The notes: generated by a model not told the origin, from the sequence alone. A DNA stretch of 64,000 nt from an uncultured Hungatella sp. (GCA_910588325.1 CAJUPP010000004.1:21403-85402), one strand, 5' to 3'; positions 45,713-54,274 are shown, counted from the stretch's first letter. Numbers and translations: made by a program.

Positions 45713-45730
45713 TTTTAGTATACACTAAAA
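45713..45730. promoter_or_regulatory. palindrome upstream of fba, candidate operator
   Basis: TTTTAGTATACACTAAAA has 7-bp arms around ATAC and lies about 90 bp before the fba start, next to a TATAAT sequence (minus strand, near 45701). A repressor or global regulator site is likely, but the protein is unknown. Confidence 0.4.
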
Positions 45731-45752
45731 CCCATATTTTGAAAACAGAAAA

Positions 45753-47243
45753 TTATGAGATTCCCAGGATTTTAACTACCGTATCCTTCATCTGGTCGAT
45801 GTCGCATTCCAGATTATGGCGGATCCTGGCATTGCGGATCTCTTCCACTGCCTGGGGAATGGCCGTGCCTGATGTCTCGTGAAGAAGATCGATGGCCTTA
45901 AACTCATCTAAATCCGGCAGAGATCCCTTGATGGCTTCCATAACGCTCTTGGAAAATTTGTAGGGGCTGGCAGTGGAAGCGATAACAGTCTTCGTCTCGT
46001 CCTGCTCCTCTTTTCTATACCTGTTATAAACCGCAGATGCCACGCCCGTATGGGTATCCATCACATAGCCTGTCTTCTCATACAAACTGCGGATAGCCTC
46101 AGCATCCTGAGCCTGGGTGGCAAAACCCCCGTAAAAGTCTGCCATTCTGGCCTTCATTTTCTCCGTGATGGTGTACTCTCCGGTAGAGGTCAGCTGCTCC
46201 ATAAACTTTGCCGTCTCTCCTGCATTGCATCCGGTGCTCAGGTAAATGAGACGCTCCAGGTTGCTGGAAATCAGGATATCCATAGACGGAGAACTGGTGA
46301 GGATAAACTCTCGTTTGCGGTCATAGATGCCGCTTCTGAAAAAGTCGTAAAGCACTTTATTGTCATTGGACGCACAGATCAATGTCTTGATAGGAACGCC
46401 TATCTGTTTTGCAAAATAAGCTGCCAGAATATTGCCGAAGTTTCCAGTAGGAACCGTGACATTGATCTGCTCTCCATCTTTGATCTCCCCCTCTTTTAAT
46501 AGCTTGGCATATGCGTATACGTAATAGACCACCTGAGGCACCAGACGGCCAATATTGATGGAGTTGGCAGATGAGAATTGGAAGCCCTTGGCTGCCAGTT
46601 CTGCAGCCAGTTCCTGATCCGCAAACATCTTTTTGACCCCGGTCTGGGCATCGTCAAAGTTGCCGTGAATGGCCACAACACTGGTATTGTCACCTTTCTG
46701 AGTCACCATCTGCAGTTCCTGTACGCGGCTGACTCCGTCCTTGGGATAAAAGACAATGATTCTGGTTCCGGGTACGTCGGCAAAACCTGCCATAGCAGCT
46801 TTTCCGGTGTCTCCAGAGGTAGCTGTCAGAATGACAATCTCACTGTCCACATGATTCTTTCTGGCCGCTGTGACCATCAGGTAGGGAAGAATGGAGAGAG
46901 CCATATCCTTGAAGGCGATGGTATTGCCGTGGAACAGTTCCAGATAATAGGCATTGTCTGCCTTAACCAAGGGAACGATCTCCTTCGTATCAAATTTATC
47001 GTCGTAGGCATTGGCGATACAGTATTTCAGTTCTTCTTCAGTGTAATCTGTCAAGAAAAGCCTCATTACTTCGTAGGCAGTCTCGTGATAGGATTTCCCG
47101 GCCAGCTGGCTCATGGGGATTTCTAACTTGGGAAACTGTGTGGGCATGAACAGACCGCTGTCACTGGCAATTCCTTTCAGGATTGCCTGAGAGGCTGTCA
47201 CCCCAGTCTCTTTGCCGCGGGTGCTTTGGTATAATAAATTCAT
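45753..47243 (-). CDS. thrC: threonine synthase
   Basis: This 496-residue PLP enzyme converts O-phosphohomoserine to threonine. The N-terminal MNLLYQSTRGKE, the PLP lysine in GNTIAFKDMALSILPYL, LTATSGDTGKAAMAGF and the SSANSINIGRLVPQVVYYVYAY motif are diagnostic. The ATG has GAAAGGA upstream. It is transcribed from a clear promoter at 47334-47362, and no T-box-like leader is seen. Confidence 0.96.
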   Translation of the reverse strand: MNLLYQSTRGKETGVTASQAILKGIASDSGLFMPTQFPKLEIPMSQLAGKSYHETAYEVMRLFLTDYTEEELKYCIANAYDDKFDTKEIVPLVKADNAYYLELFHGNTIAFKDMALSILPYLMVTAARKNHVDSEIVILTATSGDTGKAAMAGFADVPGTRIIVFYPKDGVSRVQELQMVTQKGDNTSVVAIHGNFDDAQTGVKKMFADQELAAELAAKGFQFSSANSINIGRLVPQVVYYVYAYAKLLKEGEIKDGEQINVTVPTGNFGNILAAYFAKQIGVPIKTLICASNDNKVLYDFFRSGIYDRKREFILTSSPSMDILISSNLERLIYLSTGCNAGETAKFMEQLTSTGEYTITEKMKARMADFYGGFATQAQDAEAIRSLYEKTGYVMDTHTGVASAVYNRYRKEEQDETKTVIASTASPYKFSKSVMEAIKGSLPDLDEFKAIDLLHETSGTAIPQAVEEIRNARIRHNLECDIDQMKDTVVKILGIS

Positions 47244-47333
47244 ATATCCGGATTCCTTTCTATCTCTGTACTCCTAAATTTTCTTTATGCCTGATTTTCA
47301 AGAGTACCTTTTTTGAGGTGATTTTTTGAGGAA

Positions 47334-47362
47334 ATTGTAGCACATTTCCCTTGGAGACGCAA
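47334..47362 (-). promoter_or_regulatory. promoter of thrC
   Basis: On the minus strand TTGCGT (47362-47357) and TACAAT (47339-47334) are separated by 17 bp, with TG(C) just before the -10. The thrC start is about 90 bases away. Confidence 0.75.
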
Positions 47363-47485
47363 CCTTTATATGTGACCTGGCTGCCGGAATGCTGATTGAA
47401 AAACAGCTTAAAAAATCTTCTTGAAAAGCATAACTCTTTCTATTCATCGACCGTCTCTCTTTATATGGAGACAGCCGGGCAAAAC

Positions 47486-47526
47486 AAAAAATTCCTCCAG
47501 ACTTAAATAAACGTTTGGAGGAATTT
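47486..47526 (-). terminator. terminator of sfsA
   Basis: An 11-bp stem, AAATTCCTCCA (47489-47499), pairs with 47516-47526; on the minus strand it is followed by TTTTT. It lies 12 bp after the sfsA stop. The remaining spacer up to thrC's promoter holds nothing else I can recognise. Confidence 0.8.
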
Positions 47527-47537
47527 AACCATTTTCC

Positions 47538-48257
47538 CTATAATTTAACCGAAATTGTATGGTCAATGAAAAAACCGCCCTCCTCTACCTTGCAGTCGCA
47601 AGCCAAAACTTTTACGTTTTCCCGGGAGACCTGACAGAGAGTTTTGGCAAAGGCTTCATGCATTTCCCAGTTGGGGCGGAAGAAACGGATTTCTTTCATC
47701 TGGATCACAAACAGTATGTATGCCAAAAATCCGTGTTTCGCCGCATCGGCCAGTTCTAACAGGTGCTTTACTCCTCGCTCAGTTGGAGCGTCGGGGAACA
47801 TGGCGATTCCATTCTTTTCCAGGGTTACCCCTTTTACCTCCATAAACGCAGGGTGCCCCGCTGCCTGGAACGCAAGATCGAAACGAGACTGGCCGTAGGT
47901 TACCTCTCTATGGACTTGTTCTGCCTGCAGGCCTGTGACTTTCTGAAAACCGCCGTTTTCCAGCCATTCCTTTGCGGCTTGGTTGGGGGCCTGGGAATCC
48001 ATATTGATAAGAAGTTTGGGGAGGGATTCTCCTCTGTCTTTGTATACGGCCACCAGGGAATACTGTGTCTTGCGGCCCAGAGTCTGAGCATTCGGGTGGT
48101 ATTCTAAAAGGACTTCCGTGCCGGGAAGCAAAAGCTCCCGGCAGCGCCCGGTATTTTTTACGTGAACGGTGTGTTCTTTGTCTCCGATTTTCACCTGGGC
48201 GATAAAGCGGTTTGGCCTTTTTATAAATGTGCCTCGGACAATCTGGGCGTACTGCAT
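47538..48257 (-). CDS. sfsA: SfsA family protein (sugar fermentation stimulation homolog)
   Basis: This 239-residue SfsA protein has RGTFIKRPNRFIAQV, EHTVHVKNTGRCRELLLPGTEVLLEY, ESLPKLLINMDSQAPN, SRFDLAFQAAGHPAFMEVKGVTLEKNGIAMFPDAPTERGVKHL and LAYILFVIQMKEIRFFRPN. The ExK-type acidic/lysine cluster resembles a nuclease fold. Its cellular role is unclear; E. coli SfsA affects maltose use. The ATG at 48257 has AAAGGA 9 bases upstream; the longer frame begins at an ATG ten codons earlier. Confidence 0.94.
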   Translation of the reverse strand: MQYAQIVRGTFIKRPNRFIAQVKIGDKEHTVHVKNTGRCRELLLPGTEVLLEYHPNAQTLGRKTQYSLVAVYKDRGESLPKLLINMDSQAPNQAAKEWLENGGFQKVTGLQAEQVHREVTYGQSRFDLAFQAAGHPAFMEVKGVTLEKNGIAMFPDAPTERGVKHLLELADAAKHGFLAYILFVIQMKEIRFFRPNWEMHEAFAKTLCQVSRENVKVLACDCKVEEGGFFIDHTISVKL

Positions 48258-48323
48258 TGTCACATTTCCTTTCTGTCTGCATAGCATAATTATAAGTTCT
48301 TCTTGAAAAACTCGGTGAATTTT

Positions 48324-48554
48324 ATGGTTCTTCCGTTAAGTCAAATAGATATGGGAAAGAAGGTAAAAGTGGTCTGGGTTGCCAGCCAGCCTGATATGGC
48401 TACCCGTCTTTCCGATTTGGGTTTTGTACCGGATGAAGAAATCTCCTGCGTCCTGGCCGGACCGGCAGACGGCATGCGGGCTTATCTGGTAAGAAATGCA
48501 GTCATTGCCTTGAGGCGTCAGAACAGCAATGAAATTTTTGTAGAGGCTGTGTGA
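48324..48554 (+). CDS. feoA: FeoA family ferrous iron transport protein
   Basis: This 76-residue SH3-like protein has the FeoA pattern MATRLSDLGFVPDEEISCVLAGPADGMRAYLVRNAVIALRRQNSNEIFVE. FeoA works with FeoB in Fe2+ uptake. The open frame begins at a TTG (48303), but the ATG at 48324 fits the family length. feoB lies at 51491 in the same direction, about 2.9 kb away, with minus-strand genes between; normally the two are neighbours. Confidence 0.9.
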   Translation: MVLPLSQIDMGKKVKVVWVASQPDMATRLSDLGFVPDEEISCVLAGPADGMRAYLVRNAVIALRRQNSNEIFVEAV

Positions 48555-48571
48555 GGCAATGGTAACAAAAA

Positions 48572-48600
48572 AAGGGGAGGCTGTCTGTCAGTTTCCCCTT
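48572..48600. terminator. short hairpin after feoA
   Basis: AAGGGGA (48572-48578) pairs with TCCCCTT (48594-48600), forming a 7-bp stem with an A-run before it on the plus strand, which reads as a T-run on the minus strand. It separates feoA from the convergent small membrane protein gene. Confidence 0.5.
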
Positions 48601-48623
48601 CTGGTTATGGAATTTTCTTTCCT

Positions 48624-48908
48624 TTATTCACCGTCCACATCCATGTTGGCTGCAACTGCAATGGATGAAGACACTGTAGCCATGGCTGAAATCACGGCAA
48701 AGAGAATAATCAAAAGAGCTCCGCCCATCATAATCATCAGAAATGCTTCCTCATCGCCGCTGGTACTCTGTGTATCTGACGTGCCCTCCGCTGGCTGTTC
48801 CGTCTGGGTTGCCGCATGAATCTCCATAGCCGGAGCTGCGGCAAATGTGAGACACAGACACATCATAACCATAGCCAAAATCGACTTTAATTTCCTGAAA
48901 CCTTTCAT
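48624..48908 (-). CDS. small exported membrane protein, unknown
   Basis: I do not recognise this protein of 94 residues. It has a signal-like hydrophobic N-terminus (ILAMVMMCLCLTFAAAPA, residues about 10-27, ending AxA), an acidic, Thr/Ser-rich linker (TEQPAEGTSDTQSTSGDEE), and a second hydrophobic segment (AFLMIMMGGALLIILFAVISAMA). The ATG at 48908 has GGAGGA 8 bases upstream; the frame opens 7 codons earlier. It has its own promoter at 48995-49023. Confidence 0.75.
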   Translation of the reverse strand: MKGFRKLKSILAMVMMCLCLTFAAAPAMEIHAATQTEQPAEGTSDTQSTSGDEEAFLMIMMGGALLIILFAVISAMATVSSSIAVAANMDVDGE

Positions 48909-48994
48909 AAAAACGTCCTCCTCGTTCATCTGAAACCTTTATAACATTATGCCGGGTCTTCGTCGGGCGAACACCCGATTTTATCTCTTTCCAG

Positions 48995-49023
48995 ATTATA
49001 GCACAAAGTTTTAAAAAAGGAAA
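48995..49023 (-). promoter_or_regulatory. extended -10 promoter of small membrane protein
   Basis: On the minus strand TGC precedes TATAAT (49000-48995), and TTTCCT lies 17 bp further upstream (49023-49018). A GC hairpin (TCGGG..CCCGA) lies in the 80-base leader near 48967-48980. Confidence 0.6.
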
Positions 49024-49062
49024 TACCCCAAACAGACAACAATACGACATCTATCAGCCATC

Positions 49063-49206
49063 GTTACTGTTCACAGCTACCCTGTGAACGTAACAGCATA
49101 TGCCCATTTGAAATCGCCTGCGGCGATGGGGCATATGCTTTGGCCCTATAACTGTATTGGCTCATGACGAGTCAGCGGAGTGATTCGTCATGGAGCGAAC
49201 AGTAAC
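49063..49206. repeat. family B structured element, copy 1 (144 bp)
   Basis: Outer arms GTTACTGTTC (49063-49072) and GAACAGTAAC (49197-49206) match perfectly. Inside are a hairpin (GTTCACAG/CTGTGAAC), a hairpin with stem GCATATGCCC (49096-49105 / 49129-49138) capped by ATCGCC-TGC-GGCGAT, and CATGACGA/TCGTCATG (49163-49170 / 49185-49192). It begins 9 bp after the stop of the DUF4160 gene. The second copy lies at 59480-59618. Confidence 0.8.
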
Positions 49207-49214
49207 CAGCAATC

Positions 49215-50009
49215 TCAATCTCCATGCAGATTTTCCCAAGCTTCCAGCAGCTCTTTCCTATGTATTTTATACCATTTAGCTATTTCTTTTACCATATCCG
49301 GTGGCCACTTATTTTTCCCGTCTCTATATAGTGCTCCGTTGTTTAACCCAAATACCGCTGAATATTCATTACTTGTAACATGAAAATGCGGAGGATGATA
49401 GGTAAATTCATTGGCTCTTATTTCTATCAAATATCTCTGATTCAGCCTCCAAGTCTTTATTTGAGGTTCTTTTTCCCACCAGCGCGGTGTATAAACATTA
49501 TCTATAGCGATTTCCATATCCACCTGATTATTGCTGATAAGAATTGGAAGCTTTGAATCAGCATATTCATCATGAATAAAGGATACTATCCTCCCCTCAC
49601 TTTGAACTGCTTTATAAAAACAATTAATTTCTTCAAAATTATCTCTGAACCCCATATCAAACTTATATTCCTTGATTTTAAGCTCGTCTTCTCCATCTGC
49701 CTTCCAAAATGGCCCTTCCCATGCCAGCCTTACTAATTTCATTTTCAAATCAGTCAGTTCCGGGGAACGCTCATTTCTCTGCTTTTGAATCTCATGGATG
49801 TCAGATACAGAGACGCCTTTACATACCTCACACTGCCAAAAGGTATCTTTTTTCCAGACAATACTTTCTTTATTATCCTGTATTCTATGCAAAACGGGAA
49901 GTGTATAATCTCTCAATGTGTCAAAAAACTCATCTGTATTTTTAAACTGTCCTCTTAATGAATATTCATTTAAAAAATAATCACCGACTTCTCTTCTGAC
50001 CCCAAACAT
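49215..50009 (-). CDS. DUF4160-type protein, N-terminus uncertain
   Basis: The C-terminal 60 residues resemble DUF4160: YHPPHFHVTSNEYSAVFGLNNGALYRDGKNKWP and IAKWYKIHRKELLEAW. The N-terminal 200 residues are not recognised. The open frame extends upstream to 50066, overlapping the AAA remnant, and no ribosome site is visible before the in-frame ATGs, so the N-terminus may be missing or frame-shifted. The gene follows the DUF262 and AAA genes in an apparently decaying module. I start it at 50009 only provisionally. Confidence 0.5.
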   Translation of the reverse strand: MFGVRREVGDYFLNEYSLRGQFKNTDEFFDTLRDYTLPVLHRIQDNKESIVWKKDTFWQCEVCKGVSVSDIHEIQKQRNERSPELTDLKMKLVRLAWEGPFWKADGEDELKIKEYKFDMGFRDNFEEINCFYKAVQSEGRIVSFIHDEYADSKLPILISNNQVDMEIAIDNVYTPRWWEKEPQIKTWRLNQRYLIEIRANEFTYHPPHFHVTSNEYSAVFGLNNGALYRDGKNKWPPDMVKEIAKWYKIHRKELLEAWENLHGD

Positions 50010-50278
50010 GTAATTATAACACTGATCAGGTAACTGATCCCTGACCCTACATTGGCAGGCCGGCAATATAATGCTTCCGAACTTGCATTGGCAGGATTAT
50101 TGTTATATTTTACCTGTAAATAATTGGTTTTTTTTATATCACTGATATGCAGGGTAGTCCCCACAATATAATCCATCCAGTAATTCACCTGTTCAAGCAG
50201 ACTGTTCGTAATAGTATCGTCTTGAACCGTTAAATCCTGAATCGACTTTAACGCTCTAATACGGATTTTATCAATCAT
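49970..50278 (-). pseudogene. truncated AAA (DUF3696-like) ATPase remnant
   Basis: The 102-residue frame begins MIDKIRIRALKSIQDL, the usual N-terminal strand of SMC/RecF-like AAA proteins, but no Walker A follows. It then jumps to LLEQVNYWMDYIVG and YCRPANVGSGISYLISVIITCLG, typical of the C-terminal half of DUF3696-type ATPases. It ends at SVIIF, where the Walker B acidic residues should follow. An internal deletion and a premature end therefore make it non-functional. Its start overlaps the DUF262 gene by 8 bp. The identification is from remembered motifs. Confidence 0.65.
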
Positions 50279-51233
50279 TATCTATCTCCTCAAATAAATT
50301 ATCCATTAATTCAAAACGCCCATGTACCTTTGCCTTATTATCTCTGCTGTTTCCTATACAATTCAAAAACTCATCGCTGGTTATTACATCATATATCCCT
50401 TCCTGTATTTGGGAAGCTTTCACCCGATGTCCGCTGTTGGCTATAAGGGCCATATAATACAGGGTTGTCTCAAAAATATTCATATTGACAGGTTTGGACT
50501 CGTTCAATTCTCTGCGAAAGGCTCCTTTGCCCAAAACCCGGGCTGCCATTTTCAGATATTTAACAGTATCTGTCTTAAGTGTTTTCAGTTTTTCATCCTT
50601 TGTCTGATTTAATTGCGTAAGGGTAACTTCTATTAAATCATCAATATCTCCGTTATATTCATATAACGTCTTATCTTTCATCAACCGCTTATTGAACAAC
50701 AGATAAAACGCCAAAAATCTGGTCAACAGATAAGAGCCCTTCATCCGGCTGTCCTTCCCGGGCTCTATCCGTGTAGCAGCAATAAATTCCGAAGTCTTTG
50801 TAATTTCGGTTATCATATCCAGGCCTTTGCCGTGATATAAGGCATTCCGGATTTCCTGTTTGTTCAGTTTTGTACCGCCTCTGTTTACTCTGTCAAAAAT
50901 ATCAAACAGTATCTTGTCCGGAGTGGGAGGTAAGATCAGATGGGAATACACCTGATAATCCTCCAGCTGAGATTGATATATCCCCAGCTCATCTGTCAAA
51001 TCTTCAAACCTGTTGCCATTTAAAAAGCCTAAAATTTTCAGCCCTTTCAAAGCAAATGCATTATTCAGATATTCAAATAAAGCTGACAGCCTCTGTTTTC
51101 CATCCACTACTACATAGGTGGCATTATTTTGCTGCTTAAAATAAAATATCGGCAGAGGTAATCCCATCAAAATGCTCTCTATCAATTCACATTTCTGCTT
51201 ATCATCCCATACGTTTTTTCTCTGAAAATCCAC
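50271..51233 (-). CDS. DUF262 protein (GmrSD-like N-domain), missing its start
   Basis: The sequence has the DUF262 core: DFQRKNVWDDKQKCELIESILMGLPLPIFYF, YVVVDGKQRLSALFEYL (the DGKQRL motif) and FDIFDRVNRGGTKLNKQEIRNALYHG. These belong to nuclease-like GmrSD-type defence proteins. The coding frame extends 30 more codons upstream to a TAA at 51324-51326 (FELYRKYRKRQLILD is family-like) without any ATG, GTG or TTG in that stretch except the GTG used here. The native start is therefore lost and the gene is probably inactive. Confidence 0.7.
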   Translation of the reverse strand: MDFQRKNVWDDKQKCELIESILMGLPLPIFYFKQQNNATYVVVDGKQRLSALFEYLNNAFALKGLKILGFLNGNRFEDLTDELGIYQSQLEDYQVYSHLILPPTPDKILFDIFDRVNRGGTKLNKQEIRNALYHGKGLDMITEITKTSEFIAATRIEPGKDSRMKGSYLLTRFLAFYLLFNKRLMKDKTLYEYNGDIDDLIEVTLTQLNQTKDEKLKTLKTDTVKYLKMAARVLGKGAFRRELNESKPVNMNIFETTLYYMALIANSGHRVKASQIQEGIYDVITSDEFLNCIGNSRDNKAKVHGRFELMDNLFEEIDND

Positions 51234-51424
51234 GTCCAGTATCAGCTGCCTTTTCCGGTATTTCCTGTATAGCTCAAAAATGGAAAAATCTTTTTTGGAA
51301 ATACGAACGGATTCAAACAGAGGTTAATAGCCGCAGAACAAGGATAGCGCATATAGTTTAACATATGACAAATAACATTGCCAAGTTATTTTACCCAAAA
51401 ATAAAATACCCCAAGCACTTTCTA

Positions 51425-51461
51425 TTGTACCCATTCATAAAGTAATCATAATATTGATTAC
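51425..51461 (+). promoter_or_regulatory. feoB promoter with overlapping palindrome
   Basis: TTGTAC (51425-51430) and TAATAT (51449-51454) form a weak promoter. A perfect palindrome GTAATCA-taatat-TGATTAC (51442-51461) covers the -10 region, the usual place for an iron-responsive repressor. The regulator (Fur-like or DtxR-like) is not identified. Confidence 0.5.
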
Positions 51462-51490
51462 GAAATTGTTCAATCATATGGAGGGATTCT

Positions 51491-53311
51491 GTGGATAATC
51501 ACAAATATGTTATTGCACTGGCCGGCAATCCGAATGTGGGAAAAAGCACGATTTTCAACGGACTTACCGGCTTAAAACAGCATACCGGAAACTGGCCTGG
51601 CAAGACGGTTGCCTCTGCCAAAGGAGAATTTCAGGTAGATGGTCAAAGTTATCTGCTGGTGGATTTGCCAGGTACATACTCACTGGCTGCCCATTCTGAA
51701 GAAGAAGAGATTGCAAGGGATTTTCTATGCAGCGGGGAGGCAGATGCCGTCATGGTAGTCTGTGATGCCACCTGTGTGGAGAGAGGTCTTCATCTTCTGA
51801 AGCAGATACTGGCTCTGGACTATATACGGGACAATGGAACCCCACTTATTCTCTGCATCAATCTTTGTGATGAAGCATCAAAAAAAGGAATCTGCATTGA
51901 TTTCTCCCTGTTGCAGGATGTACTTCAGTTTCCAGTGCTGCCCTGTTGCGCCAGGTGTTCCAAAGACCTTGCACAAGTAAAACAGACGGTTCATGATACA
52001 GTCTCTACCACCGGAAATTATGAGTGCCTGGACTTTTCTCCTAAAGAACTGGCCAGAGAAACGGTCCAATACACCAAGATCAATTACCGCCAAAGACAGC
52101 AGACCATCGACCGCATTGTAACCGGACCTTATACCGGAGGGATTCTCATGGTTTTACTGCTTATGGGTGTTTTCTGGCTGACTATGGCCGGGGCCAACTA
52201 TCCGTCTGACCTTCTGTGGAATATCTTATTCTCTCTGGAAGGAAAGCTGGCCGCCCTTCTGATCTGGATGAATCTGTCAGAGGGCCTGGTCAATGCCCTG
52301 GTCTACGGTGTATACCGGGTTCTGGCCTGGGTTGTATCGGTTATGCTGCCGCCTATGGCCATCTTTTTCCCTCTTTTTACCTTACTGGAGGACTTAGGGT
52401 ATCTGCCGAGAGTAGCATTTAACATGGACCGGGCATTCATGAAGTGCCGGGCCTGTGGAAAACAGTGTCTTACCATGGCCATGGGATTTGGCTGCAATGC
52501 AGTCGGAGTTACAGGCTGCCGAATCATCGATTCTCCGCGTGAAAGGCTGGTGGCGATTCTCACCAACTCCCTGGTTCCCTGCAACGGTCGTTTCCCTACT
52601 TTGGTCACTCTGATTACTTTATTTTTCGCTGCCGGGGTACAGGGTTCTGCCATGGGCGGATTACAGGCTGCCATATATCTGACTTTTGCAATTCTTCTGG
52701 GTATAGCCGCTACCCTAGGCTGTTCCTGGCTTTTGTCTCATACCCTGTTAAAAGGAGTCCCCTCCTCCTTTACTCTGGAGCTGCCGCCTTACCGCAGGCC
52801 TCAGTTTGGCAAGGTCATCATCCGCTCTGTTTTTGACCGCACTCTGTTTGTTCTGGGGCGGGCCGTTGCCGTCGCCGCACCTGCCGGATTGGTTATCTGG
52901 ATTTTGGCCAATATCCACCTGGGCGGTCAGAGCCTTCTGGCCTGCCTCACCGGATTCTTAGACCCTCTGGGACGGTTTATGGGACTGGACGGGGTGATAC
53001 TGGCCGGATTTATCCTTGGCTTTCCTGCCAATGAGATCGTGGTTCCCATCATCCTTATGGCCTATCTGCAGACCGGCCACCTGGTAGAGATGAGCGATTC
53101 TTCCGCCCTGCTTCAACTGCTTACCAGTCAGGGCTGGACCTGGAAAACCGCCCTTTGCATGATGATTTTCTGCCTGTTCCACTGGCCCTGTTCCACAACC
53201 TGTCTGACTGTCAAGAAGGAAACCGGAAGCTGGAAATGGACTGCTGTGGCAGTGCTCCTTCCTACGGTTCTGGGCTTTCTTCTGTGTGTGATGATAAATC
53301 TGATTCTGTAG
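51491..53311 (+). CDS. feoB: ferrous iron transporter FeoB
   Basis: This 606-residue protein joins a GTPase and a membrane pore for Fe2+ uptake. The G1 loop is LAGNPNVGKSTIFNGLTG near residues 10-27, G3 is LVDLPGTYSLAAHSEEE, and CINLCDEA holds the G4 position. The Gate motifs in the pore include RVAFNMDRAFMKCRACGKQCLTMAMGFGCNAVG. Start is a GTG at 51491 with GGAGGG 5 bases upstream. It is separated from feoA by about 2.9 kb. Confidence 0.95.
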   Translation: MDNHKYVIALAGNPNVGKSTIFNGLTGLKQHTGNWPGKTVASAKGEFQVDGQSYLLVDLPGTYSLAAHSEEEEIARDFLCSGEADAVMVVCDATCVERGLHLLKQILALDYIRDNGTPLILCINLCDEASKKGICIDFSLLQDVLQFPVLPCCARCSKDLAQVKQTVHDTVSTTGNYECLDFSPKELARETVQYTKINYRQRQQTIDRIVTGPYTGGILMVLLLMGVFWLTMAGANYPSDLLWNILFSLEGKLAALLIWMNLSEGLVNALVYGVYRVLAWVVSVMLPPMAIFFPLFTLLEDLGYLPRVAFNMDRAFMKCRACGKQCLTMAMGFGCNAVGVTGCRIIDSPRERLVAILTNSLVPCNGRFPTLVTLITLFFAAGVQGSAMGGLQAAIYLTFAILLGIAATLGCSWLLSHTLLKGVPSSFTLELPPYRRPQFGKVIIRSVFDRTLFVLGRAVAVAAPAGLVIWILANIHLGGQSLLACLTGFLDPLGRFMGLDGVILAGFILGFPANEIVVPIILMAYLQTGHLVEMSDSSALLQLLTSQGWTWKTALCMMIFCLFHWPCSTTCLTVKKETGSWKWTAVAVLLPTVLGFLLCVMINLIL

Positions 53312-53323
53312 ACAATGCCCCTC

Positions 53324-54235
53324 CTAAAATTTCCGGCTACCGCCGCCATGGGTCCGACCACTGCTGGAATGATGGGTGGAGCTGCGCCCTACGGACGAGG
53401 AGCCTCCAAAACTTCCGCCATGGCTTCCCGAACTGCCTGTGCTGCGTGGAATTACCTGACTTGTAACGAACTTATTCATCAAAATATCGCTTTCATTCTG
53501 ATATGCAAATTTGCAGTCTGCCCGGTAGGCCAGGTTCATGTTCCTGGCCTGCCCCGGCCCCTCTTTCATCTCATACTGACTTTTTATAGACAGACATGCC
53601 ATGGCCGCTACAAATGCAGCAATCCCTACCGCCAGAAGGGCCTCATACCACTGAATGCTTTTATATGCGCTGACCCTATGGGTTTCCGTATCGTAATTAT
53701 ACTGATTGGACAAAATTCCCTGGTTTCCGTAATACTTCGTATCCTCCAGAAATGCTTCCACACTGGCAGCAAAGTCTCCGTCAGAAGCCCCCTCATAAAT
53801 ATCGTCCAACATGGCTTCTATCCGCTCATCCGTAAAAATCCGGATAGCCTTCCCTTCTGTGGACAGCACCAATTCCCGGTTCTCCATATCAATCAGAAGC
53901 AGAATTCCGTCATGACCGCTGCCGTTTCCAAAACCGGCCGCCTCATAATTGTAATCCGCATATTCCTGGGACGTTTTTCCTCCTGCATGTTCTATGGTTA
54001 CAACCACTATATCAATATCCAGTGTCTTCCTCTGCCGGGCAATCACTTCCTCAAAAGTTTCTTCTTCATCCTCGGTAAGGAGCTCCGCCATATCATAGAC
54101 TCTCTGGCTGGAATTCCCGTCCAGCTCCATCATCTTCTCAGCCAAAACCGCAAAAGCCGTGAGTATACAGAATGCTGCCGCCAAAAAACATATGGCTGCT
54201 CTTTTTAATATTGAATTCTTCATCCCTGTCACCAT
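53324..54235 (-). CDS. TPM domain protein with membrane anchor and Gly/Ser/His-rich tail
   Basis: An N-terminal signal/anchor segment (residues about 10-30) leads to a TPM domain (YDMAELLTEDEEETFEEVIARQRKTLDIDIVVVTIEH, then YNYEAAGFGNGSGHDGILLLIDMENREL and FTDERIEAMLDDIYEGASDGDFAASVEAFL), known from TLP18.3-like and YgcG proteins. A membrane segment (LLAVGIAAFVAAMACLSI) follows, and the tail is rich in Gly, Ser and His. The start could also be the GTG or ATG a few codons in. Gene order links it to the jet genes. Confidence 0.85.
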   Translation of the reverse strand: MVTGMKNSILKRAAICFLAAAFCILTAFAVLAEKMMELDGNSSQRVYDMAELLTEDEEETFEEVIARQRKTLDIDIVVVTIEHAGGKTSQEYADYNYEAAGFGNGSGHDGILLLIDMENRELVLSTEGKAIRIFTDERIEAMLDDIYEGASDGDFAASVEAFLEDTKYYGNQGILSNQYNYDTETHRVSAYKSIQWYEALLAVGIAAFVAAMACLSIKSQYEMKEGPGQARNMNLAYRADCKFAYQNESDILMNKFVTSQVIPRSTGSSGSHGGSFGGSSSVGRSSTHHSSSGRTHGGGSRKF

Positions 54236-54274
54236 TTTCCTGTTTCTATTCTTGAAATTACACTTCAGGCACCA

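Noticed and set aside
47244..47485. T-box leader upstream of thrC
   Set aside because: No T-box sequence or tRNA-type stem-loop was seen; only a standard promoter and the sfsA terminator fill the gap.
50271..51233. Active GmrSD-type defence system
   Set aside because: The nuclease partner domain is missing, the native start is lost and the adjacent ATPase is truncated, so an intact system is unlikely.
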